Shown in pieces: positions 24,836 to 36,000 of a stretch of 64,000 nt of DNA. Origin of the DNA: Lithospermum erythrorhizon (Eukaryota > Streptophyta > Magnoliopsida > Boraginales > Boraginaceae); contig JADFUC010001889.1 in the NCBI GenBank assembly GCA_019722365.1, positions 868,001-932,000 of the forward strand. Direction: 5' to 3'. Position numbers and translations under genes: made by a program. Positions within the stretch are counted from its first letter, which is position 1, and each line of letters starts with the position of its first letter. The notes below the pieces were generated by a model. The model did no database searches. It was not told the DNA's origin and saw only the letters and a program-made list of their open reading frames with translations.

Positions 24836-26344
24836 GTATATAGCATGGAAAAAATCTGACACCTAATTTTGAGTTTATTTTAGAACATTTTATACAACTA
24901 TTTGAGGCAATACAAATACTCCTTTAATTGGATTATAAAATTGTGCCACTGCTACTAGCGTTTTTTATTTGTCGGTCTAGGCTAATTTTTTTTAAAAAAA
25001 ATAGTTATCATTATAGCATAGAAAATTTTACTCTTAAATTTACAATGTACTTTTGATTGCTTTAAATGAAATTATCGTCAATGCGATGATATTGTTTTAA
25101 ATTATTGGCTAAGCTACGTTTTGATATCTTTTTGAAGCTACGCTTTTTCGGCAATACATGTGAAATTCTTCAAGCGACAAGAATAAATGAAGGGAGTAGA
25201 AGACGCTAGACTTATTAATTTTATACTAACTTTAAAGGTGTGCTATTTAATGCCTCATCATTATTAATATTAAAGGGCCATACATAATTTTTTATGGGCT
25301 AGTTAATGTTACCAACCAACTTTCATAATTTAATAGAGGCAAAATGAAGAAAATTGGATAAAGCAATTGTTGAAATAAAAAAGTCTACACAGATAATTTA
25401 GTTTAGTACTCACTTAAAATCCTGAAATTATCCGTTTTGACTTTTTTGAAAGTGATATCTTTGAGCTTTTAGTCGTAAATATTTTTTATTTGTATTGTAT
25501 AATCTTGATGGCTATATCGATAAAAATATATTTATTTCTTCGGGTGATATATTTTTTATCAAATATTATCTGTGAAATAAATATATTTAAGGTCAATTGA
25601 AAATTATTTATCGAAAAATCGAAATTACTTGTAATCTTTATGGGATGAAGAGATATATCTTCAGGGTTCGGTCATTGATGCTCGGTTTCATAGCATGTCG
25701 AGTTCGAGCGGGTTAATGTAGTTTGTCGGACCCAAACTTATGAATAAAAGATGAGCTTGGATCCTGTAACTGTTAGTTCAGTATTGTAATGTGGGCTTTC
25801 TGATTTTGTTTTCAGTAATATAAGTACTAGCTTTTAAATGTCGGTTTAAAAATCTTTATATATCGATATCAATTACATGGAATAGTAAAGGCTACATAAA
25901 CGGTTGTGCTGAGTGCTGACTGTCTTTTGAGAAATCAATATAAGGTAAGTGTAACTGAGGCAATCAAAATAATTTTCAAGTTATTTTAGTAGCATATGAA
26001 TTATGAAGACACAATTTGTAAGAATCACTGAACATTTCAAGAAAGAATGACTAAACGAACTGATGGAATTACTTGACATTTCAATAAGGAATGAACGATA
26101 GACCAAATGACCAGTGTGTGGCTTGTTTAAATATGTTGATGTTTAAGTATGTTGAGATTGATTCCTAATAAATTTAACATTTTACATGTGAGTGTCCATA
26201 TTAGAAATTAATGAAAGAGCTCATTAATATATAAATTTAGGAGTTACTTCACCTGGTACCAATTAGTTTTAGTATGATGCATCTTTGACTTATAAAGTAT
26301 GTTATCTCTCCTTTTATGAATATGACTCAATCATTTTTTGGAAT
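24836..26344. other. AT-rich intergenic DNA
   Basis: No coding domain was recognised. It lies between the duplication and the hAT fragment and may contain eroded internal hAT sequence. Confidence 0.4.
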
Positions 26345-26720
26345 TCTATAAAGCTCTTATTTCAAATTTGAGGATTTTGATGAAGAGAAGTTGTTGAAGA
26401 TGATAGAGTTCTATCCTACTAATTTTCTTGCTAGAAGTCGTAATTATATAGATGATGTGCGAGATGATCCTTATTTTATGAATTAAAAGGGTTTGCTAGT
26501 CTTTGTAAGCAACTTGTACCTACTTGAGAGATTATGTTTTATGGTGGTGTTTATAAGCTTATGAAACTTGTTTTGGTATTACCTGCAACAACTGCAAGTG
26601 TTGAACGAGTTTTTTAGTATGAAGCATAAAGGGCGATGAGAGTAACAAGATAGGAGATCAATTAAACGACCATATAGTTTATGACCACTTCTCAACGCTA
26701 CCAGTTGCTCCTTTATTGAA
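26345..26720 (+). pseudogene. C-terminal fragment of an hAT (DUF4371-type) transposase
   Basis: Forward reading gives FEDFDEEKLLKMIEFYPTNF and NYIDDVRDDPYF. A frame change follows, then GGVYKLMKLVLVLPATTASV and ERVF. These are the last blocks of hAT transposases, including the C-terminal dimerisation motif LP.A.A.VER.F. Several frameshifts and stops interrupt it. It belongs to the same transposase family as the minus-strand relic at 7.74-8.93 kb but holds the opposite end of the protein. No other domain of the family was found nearby. Confidence 0.87.
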
Positions 26721-28088
26721 TTTGGTTCACTAATAGGCTCACGATTCGACTTTGATCGTTATGAACTAGTGCCAAGATCAAGTCCTAGATAAGAGAATCT
26801 AATTTTAACTGAAACAGTAACAATGAAAATGATCCATTCTCTAGTGAGCTATATTAACAGAAGATATTTATAGTCTTTTGTTGATCAGGCGACACCCAAA
26901 TTTAAACTCGGATATAAGTTCTTTTTACAAAAAAAAAGAAAATATAGTAGCTCCAACAAATAATAAAAAATACCATCAATTAAAATTGGTTAAATACTTT
27001 TTATCCTGACATTCAATATTGGTTGAAGAACTAATGGTGTGTTTGAATTGTTCCAATCAGGTCCCATGCTCACACAACTGGGAGGCACTATCTCCATATT
27101 TTTCATTGTTTTTGGAGTTATAGACTTGCAGCTTTGGAGTGTTTCAAATACCAAGAATAACATTTGGAATTCCTTTTAACGTGTGTTTGATTTTTGTGTA
27201 AAATTGAAATTAAAATGGAATGGAAAGATCTCTATATAAAATTTTCAAATATTTTTATATAATTTCTTCCAATTTCATTTCAATTCCAATGCCATACGGA
27301 AAACAAATACACTATATTAAAGATGTTTGATTTTTCGTCGTTTGTTTCCAATTCCGAGTTTGGACGGCAGTGTGAAAAAAGTAAACCAATGAAATATAAC
27401 AATGAAAAGTTACAAATCAATTCCTAAAGAGGACCGAAATATTGGCAATTTCTATTTCAATAAGATTTTAGCTGGGAAAAAGATGGTTTAAAAAATTATT
27501 CAGGCAAAACAAAGTTGAAATGGAGATAAATCTCTATTAGTTACTGCTAAGGTCTGAATTGACATGAACATTGTTGCAACTGAAGAAGACACAATAGTTT
27601 TCAATACAACAATAAATCATCCAGTAAAAATGTAGTTCTTGAAGAGATGTTCCAGACAATATATGTTTTACATTTATCTGAATCAAAAGAAATGAATCAA
27701 ATGTTAGAGATAATAATGATACCATGATAATGTAACTATATATGTAAGATGTAGACAAACAAGAAAGACCAAAACCAGCTCATTAAACGAATCGAAATTG
27801 TGTTTAACTTATGAATGATAACAGCTAAAACCGGATTTCACAATGTAAAGTGACATGCATAAAACAACATTCGACTTGGGAAATAACAATCTCTATAGGA
27901 AATGCTCAAATTAGCTGTTAAGTGTTTTTTTGTCCATTTCCACCCCTTTATCTGCCCCCCTTCTCTGCCATCATCATTTCTAGGAGAACTCAGAAACTAA
28001 GTCCTCCTAGCTAGTTTAGTGTATAACTTATATTCTCTCCGCGTCATTTTATAGTAAGTGTTTTATAAAGGGAAAATTTAACTAAAAT
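26721..28088. other. Upstream region of STR2
   Basis: AT-rich. It contains the hairpin repeat at 27203-27284. No exon-like sequence was recognised. A promoter for STR2 should lie here, but I could not pick a convincing TATA box or mycorrhiza-responsive element by eye. Confidence 0.4.
27203..27284. repeat. Inverted repeat, probable small MITE
   Basis: The left arm begins ATTGAAATTAAAATGGAATG and the right arm, read on the minus strand, begins ATTGAAATGAAATTGGAAG. Both run inward to TATATAAAA, around a short AT-rich loop. TGTTTGATTTTT words flank it on both sides (27184 and 27327), as in some hAT-type MITEs. It lies about 0.8 kb upstream of STR2. Confidence 0.6.
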
Positions 28089-30802
28089 ATGAAGCATGCT
28101 ACCAATAATACGAATCTGGAGACAGTGATCAACATAAGAAAGCCAGTGAATTTCACAGGAGGGCTTGAGTTTACGAACCTGACATACACAGTAGTGGCAA
28201 AGAAGAGGGAAGGGGATGAGTGGGTGAAGAAAGATGTAAACCTACTAAATGCAATCACCGGTTATGCACCAAAAGGGTGCATTACTGCTGTTATGGGTCC
28301 TAGTGGTGCAGGTAAATCGACGTTCTTGGATGGTTTGGCTGGAAGGATCGCCAGTGGGAGTCTTCAAGGGAGGGTGTCCTTAGACGGGAAGGACATCAGT
28401 CCAAGCTTAATCAAGAGAACTTCAGCTTATATAATGCAAGATGATAGACTATTTCCAATGCTAACTGTATATGAGACTCTAATGTTTGCTGCAGATTTTA
28501 GGCTTGGGCCTATTGCAAGGGCTGATAAGAAGGAACGCGTGGAGAGGTTGATTGAACAGCTTGGATTATCTGTAAGTCACTCTGCCGCACGTCTTTATCA
28601 GAATGAATTTGCATATGACTTCTCACATAAAATATAAGTCCAAGCTTCTTGTTTCTTCGACTCACTTTAAGCAAATCAATCTTATAAATTTATGGTTGTC
28701 TGCAAGCTATTGATTCCCAGAACATGCAAATAGGAAAAGTTTTACGTGTAAATTATATGGGTTTTTATACATATTCAGAAATCAGTTCCAAAAATCACTA
28801 TTTCAGTAGTGTTTTATCGAAAGCTAACAGGTATTTCTCAAGATAAAGGTTCCAATAAGCAAAACAATTTCATCACTGATCAGCTTCACGATATACTAAC
28901 AATAGGCTGCATGCATTTTTTTTCCATTTAAATGAAGTTCAAGCATATTCTATTTGTAATTTTAGTAATACCAAAACTTGACAACCTTAATCATTATCAG
29001 TCAACGAGGAATACTTACATTGGTGATGAAGGAACTCGAGGAGTTTCAGGTGGTGAGCGCCGTAGGGTCTCAATTGGAGTGGATATCATACATGGACCTT
29101 CACTTCTGTTCTTGGATGAACCGACTTCAGGTCTAGACTCCACCAGTGCCTACAGTGTAATTGAGAAAGTTCATGCTATTGCCCGTTCTGGGAGCACTGT
29201 CATACTCACAATTCATCAGCCTTCATATCGTATTCAGTTGCTCCTAGACCACCTAATCATTCTTGCAAGAGGGCAGCTCATGTATCAAGGATCACCAAAG
29301 GATGTCACTCGCCACATTGAGAGGATGGGACGGAGAATTCCAAAGGGAGAAAACTCGATAGAGTACCTTATTGATGTGATCCAACAATATGATCAGTCTG
29401 AGCATGGAGTTGCAGCCATGGCAGAGTTTGCTCTTACTGGTTTGAAACCGCCTCCTCTAGCTGTGGGTGAGATATCAACTTCCATGATACCTCCTCCTAC
29501 TCCACCTCAGAAATCCCATAATGTACAGGGCAGAGAAAGGACCAGCAACCGACTCCATTTACAGAGCATTGACCATAATGATAGAGAATATGATCACAGT
29601 GTGAGAACTCCATCGAGATCTTTTACAAGCCAAAGTGGAGTTATGCAAAAATTCAAGCTCACCCCTTCTAGGCAACTCAACAGCCTTAAACTTCCAAGTT
29701 CCATGAGGTATGACATATTACTAAATATTTATTTGTTTGGTATAGAAACTGGAAGTGGAACAAAGAATCCACATGGGCAACATAAAATCATTCTTAGATT
29801 GCTTTGGTCTTGTGCAGTCTGTCCCCAGGACATTATGCCTACTCCAGTGACATCCTCCCGGGCACTCCAACACCTCACAGCAGTGACTACACGGTAAACG
29901 AAGACGACTATCGTACTCCTGGTGCTGGTGGAAACACAATGGTCTACAAACATTTTGGTCCAAAATATGCCAACTCTTTCTTCTCAGAGATCTGGATCCT
30001 CATGTGCCGGAACTTCATAAACATCAGGCGTACTCCTGAACTTTTCCTTTCAAGATTAGTGGTCTTAACGGTGATGGGCATCATGATGGCAACTATGTTC
30101 ACACACCCTAAAAAGAACCCACAAGGAATCACTAATCTCCTCAGTTTTTTCATCTTCACAGTCTGTCTATTTTTCTTCTCTTCCAATGATGCCGTTCCAG
30201 CATTCATTCAAGAACGTTTTATCTTTGTCCGTGAGACCTCCCACAATGCTTACAGGGCTTCTTCGTATACAATCTCTGGTCTCATTACTTATCTTCCATT
30301 CTTAGCACTCCAAGCCGTAGTTTATGCTCTCATCGTCTGGTTTGCCCTAAGTCTCCAAGGATCATTTCTGTACTTCTTCGTCATCCTGTTCATGTCTCTA
30401 ATGGCCACCAACTCATTTGTAGTATTCATTAGCTCAGTGGTTCCAAACTACATATTGGGATATGCTGCAGTAATTGCATTCACCGCTCTGTTCTTCCTGT
30501 TCTGCGGCTATTTCTTAAGCAGTAATGAAATCCCACCATATTGGGGATGGATGAACAAAATTTCAACAATGACATATCCATACGAAGGGCTTCTAATGAA
30601 TGAATTCCATACAAACAACAGTTTTGGGAGAAGCACAGATGGTCATGACATATCTGGGTTCAATATTCTGCAATCACTTAATATCGCTATCGAGGAAAGC
30701 AAGAAGTGGCAGAAGGTCTACATAATGTTGGGATGGACAGTCCTGTATAGAATTTTCTTTTACATCATTCTTCGTTTCTTTTCAAAGAATCAAAGGTCGT
30801 AA
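28089..30802 (+). CDS. STR2: ABCG half-transporter STR2 (arbuscular mycorrhiza)
   Basis: Exons 28089-28571, 29001-29707 and 29818-30802 (phases 0 and 2, GT-AG) give 724 residues, close to the length I recall for legume STR2. The nucleotide-binding domain comes first: Walker A GPSGAGKS at 70-77, signature VSGGERRR at 176-183, Walker B LLFLDEP at 196-202 and the switch histidine in TIHQPSYR, where the usual HQPSSR has Tyr for Ser. A variable Pro/Ser-rich linker follows, then a six-helix ABC2 membrane domain over the last 280 residues, ending SKNQRS. In known AM hosts STR2 pairs with STR in the periarbuscular membrane and is needed for arbuscule development, probably exporting lipid to the fungus. 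The opening block GGLEFTNLTYTV and ITGYAPKGCITAVMGP fits STR2 better than other ABCGs. It looks functional and lies head to tail with SYMRK. Confidence 0.88.
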
Positions 30803-33011
30803 GAGATTAACAAAGAAAGGCAATGTCTTATGTTTACTTTTAAGACTAATTCAAACTGACACCAGCAAAGGAAAGGCAACTCAGATCAGTTTACTGTCAG
30901 AATATTACATTGTTATTTTCTTTCTTTTCTTGAAAGCAGTTAGTACTATCTAGAAGATTGTTTCTAGTCTCAAGGTAAAAAAAAATTAAGTGAAGATGTT
31001 TAAGGCATTGGCTTTATGGTTGTGCAGTATTTTTAGAGCTGTATCTATAAAAGAATAATTTTCAGGGCAAAGCCTGGCAAGAAATTGAACAAAAACCAAT
31101 TATGATAGATGGATTTTCTTGGCTAGTTTTACATTTCTTTTTCACTGAAAATAAACTCACACATGCCCTAAAAATGAATCTCCTAGATCAAAATAATTAG
31201 TCTGTGTTCTTAATTTGATTGGTTTATAGCTATAAGAAATGCCAAATGACTCCATATATAATTTATGTACAACAACTATAGTATATGCTTACTCATACGC
31301 GAGCAGAGACCCCACCTGATATTTGGTCTGTATATTCTGCATATGTGGCATTAATCATTTTGAGAAAGCATTAAAGAAGTACACTTGCAATAATTAATTC
31401 CATTTTAAGGTGAACCAATCAGGTTTATGCTTGGAATATTCAGACGAAGAAAACAAAGCTACATACATCAGTTGTCTGCAGAGGGCAAGCAGCATCCAAT
31501 AAGACATTCAACAAATCAAATTAGAAAACTCCTGACAATTATCATATATCTCTACTAGGTAGACATCGACAAGGAAATTCATTAAAATAATATTGGATAT
31601 GTTTTTAATTACCTAAATGCAATAGTGGGGCAGAAATATAACCTCTAGTCAACTATATCAAAAGCTAAACATTTTAGAACTATTGAGTATTGACATTTCA
31701 TAAGGAAAGCCCTTCAAAGCTGCTAAGTTTTTGTTCCCAGACTCCCCAGCAGATGAGAGTTTTGAGAGCTTGGGTAAAGTTATCAGCATTACCTTCATGC
31801 ATAGCTTCCATACGTATTTTCGCGAATTAAAGTGTTTATTCGATTCCAGTAAGCACATCTAGGTCTAATTGTCTAACAGTGTTTCATATTCATAAGACCA
31901 TGCACTAAAATAGCATCTAGGGAGATGGGACTCTCCTATTACTTCCTGGCATCAGAATTGAAGCTTACTTGCATACTATAGTTCAGTTCACCTATACTCT
32001 TGTCAAATATCGATATACCCATGACAGTATGACTCTTAAACTCATGTAACAAATCAGACAGTTTACTTTGGATTCAAGCTCATATGATTTTTTATAACAA
32101 TGGTTATTGAAAAAAAAGGCTGATTCCAATACATCAAAAAGAAAAATGTGGGTTGGAAGATCATCCGACTGGGTTACAACTTACAAGATATTTCACCAAG
32201 AAATGAGTTGTATCCAATCTGTAGTACATTCATAACATCAATTTCACCATTGTAAACGTCTTTGAATTCATCTAGTGTCCTAAAATTATATGAGTAACAA
32301 CAATCGATGACATGGAATCTTATAGTTTAATAACAAAATTCACAAGCATGCTTACTAGGACCACTGCAAAAAACAATTTATTCTAATCTGGTCAGCAAAT
32401 TTTTAGCCTGTTCTATTTAGATGCAAATGAATGCAACTCAAATGAGGTAGTGCCGTAAGACGAACAACTTTTCCATTATATTTCCCTCAAAGGTAACAGA
32501 CAAGAGGATAGACAAATTTGGGACTAAAATATACAATGATGGATGGTAAATCCGCCCCCTTATTTTAAAGGAATCAGTTATTAAACATGAGAAATAGAAG
32601 CATCACCCACTCCCAATCAGACATGCTGATGCTAACTTGCAGGTAATTGTTTAATATATATATATAACTAGATGATTTGACACAATAATTGTTGTTTGAT
32701 TTTCTCTCTCACCTTCATCCATAGCTTTAGCATCCCCAAGCTCCAAAATTAAAACAATTTTTCAGCTGTACTTTCTTCTGCATATTTGATACCCCTGTCG
32801 CCAGCAGCTCTTATATCCTATCCTAAACAAATTAAAATAAATTTTAAGTACTAAGATATATTTTTGCATGGAGTAACAAATAATCGAGTAGTTTCTTAGT
32901 TTGAAGAACATGGTGGTCCTCTGCAGAGAAGTTATCTCAAGTTGATAAATTGCCTATCTCTGGTCTTGAGTCAACCCCCTAAATGGGGTTACCTTCTTCC
33001 ATGATCAGAGG
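30803..33011. other. STR2-SYMRK intergenic region
   Basis: About 2.2 kb, holding the 3' UTR of STR2 and the promoter and 5' UTR of SYMRK. I searched the forward strand by eye for malectin-like-domain exons of SYMRK and saw none. Chance frames at 31658 (-) and 32979 (-) have no family signature; the latter lies opposite the SYMRK signal-peptide exon. Confidence 0.55.
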
Positions 33012-36000
33012 ATGATGAAAGTGTGGAACTACTGTAATAGACAAATTTTGAACTACTTCATCATTTGTCTTGTTCTGTTGCCCCATTCCATATATGCACG
33101 ACAAGGTAAGTTCACGGTTGTACTTCAATTTCCAAAATCGATGAATTTCAATTTTCTTTCTTAGAATCAATTAATCTTTTTGAGTTAGATAAAAAGTTTC
33201 CAGTGAGTACTAGAAGTAATGTGTTATCCATCCCTATCTTTTCCAGTAAATGCTATCGTGGATGTGAAGAATAAACAGCTAACACAGAAAACACTCCTGA
33301 AAGAAGGTATCAATTTAGATCTAAATGTTTAGTACCTGAGTAATTGAATTATGAGTAAAAGTTCGCTGAGTTCCAGAGTAACCGACAATCCACCCCCTTC
33401 CTTTTCAGAATATGCCATCAAGAATGTGAAGAATGAACTACAGAAACATAACCTCAATAATGAAATCTTGATCAGTTGGTCAGGTGACCCATGTCATCCA
33501 GCTCCATGGCAGGGTTTGTTATGTAATTTCTTTGATAATGCATCAGTCATCACAAAAATGTAAGCCTATTGTCGTGCTTTCTTTCACTTTCATGTTGTAC
33601 ATATGACTAATTTATATTCATAAACCGAGGATAATATTATGCATTTCAAAAGATAGAATTATGTATACTAATTTAACTCTTCTATTTGGTATTCTTACAA
33701 TTTTGCAGATCTCTTTCCTCCAATGGACTAAAAGGACCTATTCCGCACAGTATCACTGCACTGGGACACCTAAGAGAATTGTACGGTTATCTTTTTCTTT
33801 CCCTCCAAATTAGTGCAACAAACTGATTGAAGAAACATAAGCTGAAAACAGAAAGAAAGTTGAATACATGTCATATCCATATTATGTTGTTTATCAATGC
33901 ATCTGAAACTTCATAAGATGAACAGTAAACACACTTATATCGAAAGGGAATCAGAAGGTTCTGCAATAATCCCGAATGCAATCATTTCATAATCAGTCGT
34001 CCAAAATAGTTATATTCGCTTCTTCTACTTGATGCACTTCAAGCTAAAAGAACCAATTTTCCTCACAACTATACATCTCTGAGAATTAAATGGATACACT
34101 AATGTGTACTATATATCTAAACTTCCGAACCACCAAATAGGCATATCCATGACGCTACACAAAGGATACCTCCTTGCCTACAAATACATTGCAATTCTAT
34201 ATATCCCTGGCGAATCTGAATCTGACTATTAAATCATCCTCTAATATATCTCACTGCATTTTCTTTAACGGTGACATCGAGTACTACTAACATAACAGTC
34301 AAATTGTGTGAATATAATCCATTGGTTAAATATATCATGATCCATATTCCATTCTTTATCTTAGAAACTTCAGTATATTAATACTCAGAACATAAGAAGT
34401 AAACGACTTCCATATTTATATTGTCATACTGTATAATGTGTCAGGGATTTAAGGCACAATGATCTTGAGGGAAACATCTCAGAGGTGCTTACCTCACTAC
34501 CCAATTTGAAAGTATTGTAAGTTTCTTTACAAAACAATATGCAAAACTGCCGAATTAGGTAAAATAATGTCACTACCTAACACTCTTAACAGATGTCCAA
34601 TTCCTTTTTTCTCAGATATTTTGGTTGCAATCCTCATGTCAATAACAAAGTTGCAGACAGCCTTTACAGATCAAATCTCACTACAGAGTATGAACATGAA
34701 AACATTTAAAATTGCAGAATTGTTTCAATAGACCTATTTGATAAATGACTTTGACTCGTGTTATATTATGCACCTCAGCAAGGGAATTTGTCATGATCAC
34801 ACATCCTCTCATCTGGGAAAAAGAATTATAGTAGGGATTGCTATAAGTGGATCTCTTCTTGTTATGATTGGAACAGGGATCTACTTGGTTGGTTTCTATA
34901 AACAAAAAAAGATGGCTACAGGAATCTTTGATGTGAAGGGACACCCAATAATAAAGAGTAAGTAAACACGCTACAAATAAAGTCAGTTAAATTATCATGT
35001 AGACTTAAAAGGTAGTTCCATCCTACAATGCTAGAAGAACTTATAAGTCTCTAAATCTTTAGTTTCAATATTCAGTAAAAAATAGTACTTCCTCCCTTTT
35101 ACTTATATGACCTATTAGTAGGCCATTTAAAAAATGGTGAGTAGGTAACTGATAACTTTTATCACCAATTAGTTTACTGAAAAAAGTAAGTCTTACAAGG
35201 GAATGCAGGAAAATACTAACCGGCACACATCAAAGATATAATTGCTGAAGTGAGGTTCTGTATATTGCAGATGCAGTTTATTCCATCTCCAGCATGGACA
35301 GTATAATCTTGAAGGAAATATCTGTACAAACATTTACATTGGACTACATTGAAACTGTTACACAGAAGTACAAGACATTGATAGGTGAAGGAGGGTTTGG
35401 ATCAGTCTATCGTGGTGCTCTCCTAGATGGTCAAAAAGTAGCAGTGAAGGTCCGGTCAGCAACCTCAACACAGGGAACTCGTGAATTCGAAAATGAGGTA
35501 GGAATTGCAAGAGAGTTAATCACAATTACATGCCTAACTACTCAGCATCCATTCCATAAAAGTTGGAACTAAAAATTCCTTGGCCTTGCTACATCTGAAA
35601 TTATTATGTCTTATCCAACTAAAGATGATGTGATTTTTCTATTTTCATGATAGACGTATCTCATTACAGGAGGAAAAAGGTATAAAATGTTCTACATCTA
35701 ACACTCAGCAGAAGAAATAATATGCTGACTAATAATTCTTATTTACAGCTCAACTTGCTCTCATCTATTCAGCATGAAAACCTAGTTCCACTTTATGGAT
35801 ATTGCAGTGATAATGACCAGCAGATTCTTGTCTATCCTTTTATGTCCAATGGTTCCCTACAAGATCGCTTATATGGTAATACTCAAATTAAAAGCACCTT
35901 GAATTCATCTTCCAAGCACCAATAGTCATTTCATACATTACTCGTACACAGGGGAAGCAGCAAGAAGAAAGAGTTTAGACTGGCCAACCAGACTTTCCAT

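Noticed and set aside
29721..30207. Minus-strand open frames of 74-87 codons inside STR2
   Set aside because: They lie opposite the STR2 exon coding for the membrane domain, lack any family signature, and are ordinary shadows of a real gene.
28089..30802. Calling the transporter STR rather than STR2
   Set aside because: The N-terminal GGLEFTNLTYTV and ITGYAPKGCITAV blocks, the length, and the SYMRK neighbour all favour STR2; a phylogeny would settle it.
31658..31858. Open frame between STR2 and SYMRK as a possible missing SYMRK exon
   Set aside because: It is on the opposite strand and has no malectin-like motif.
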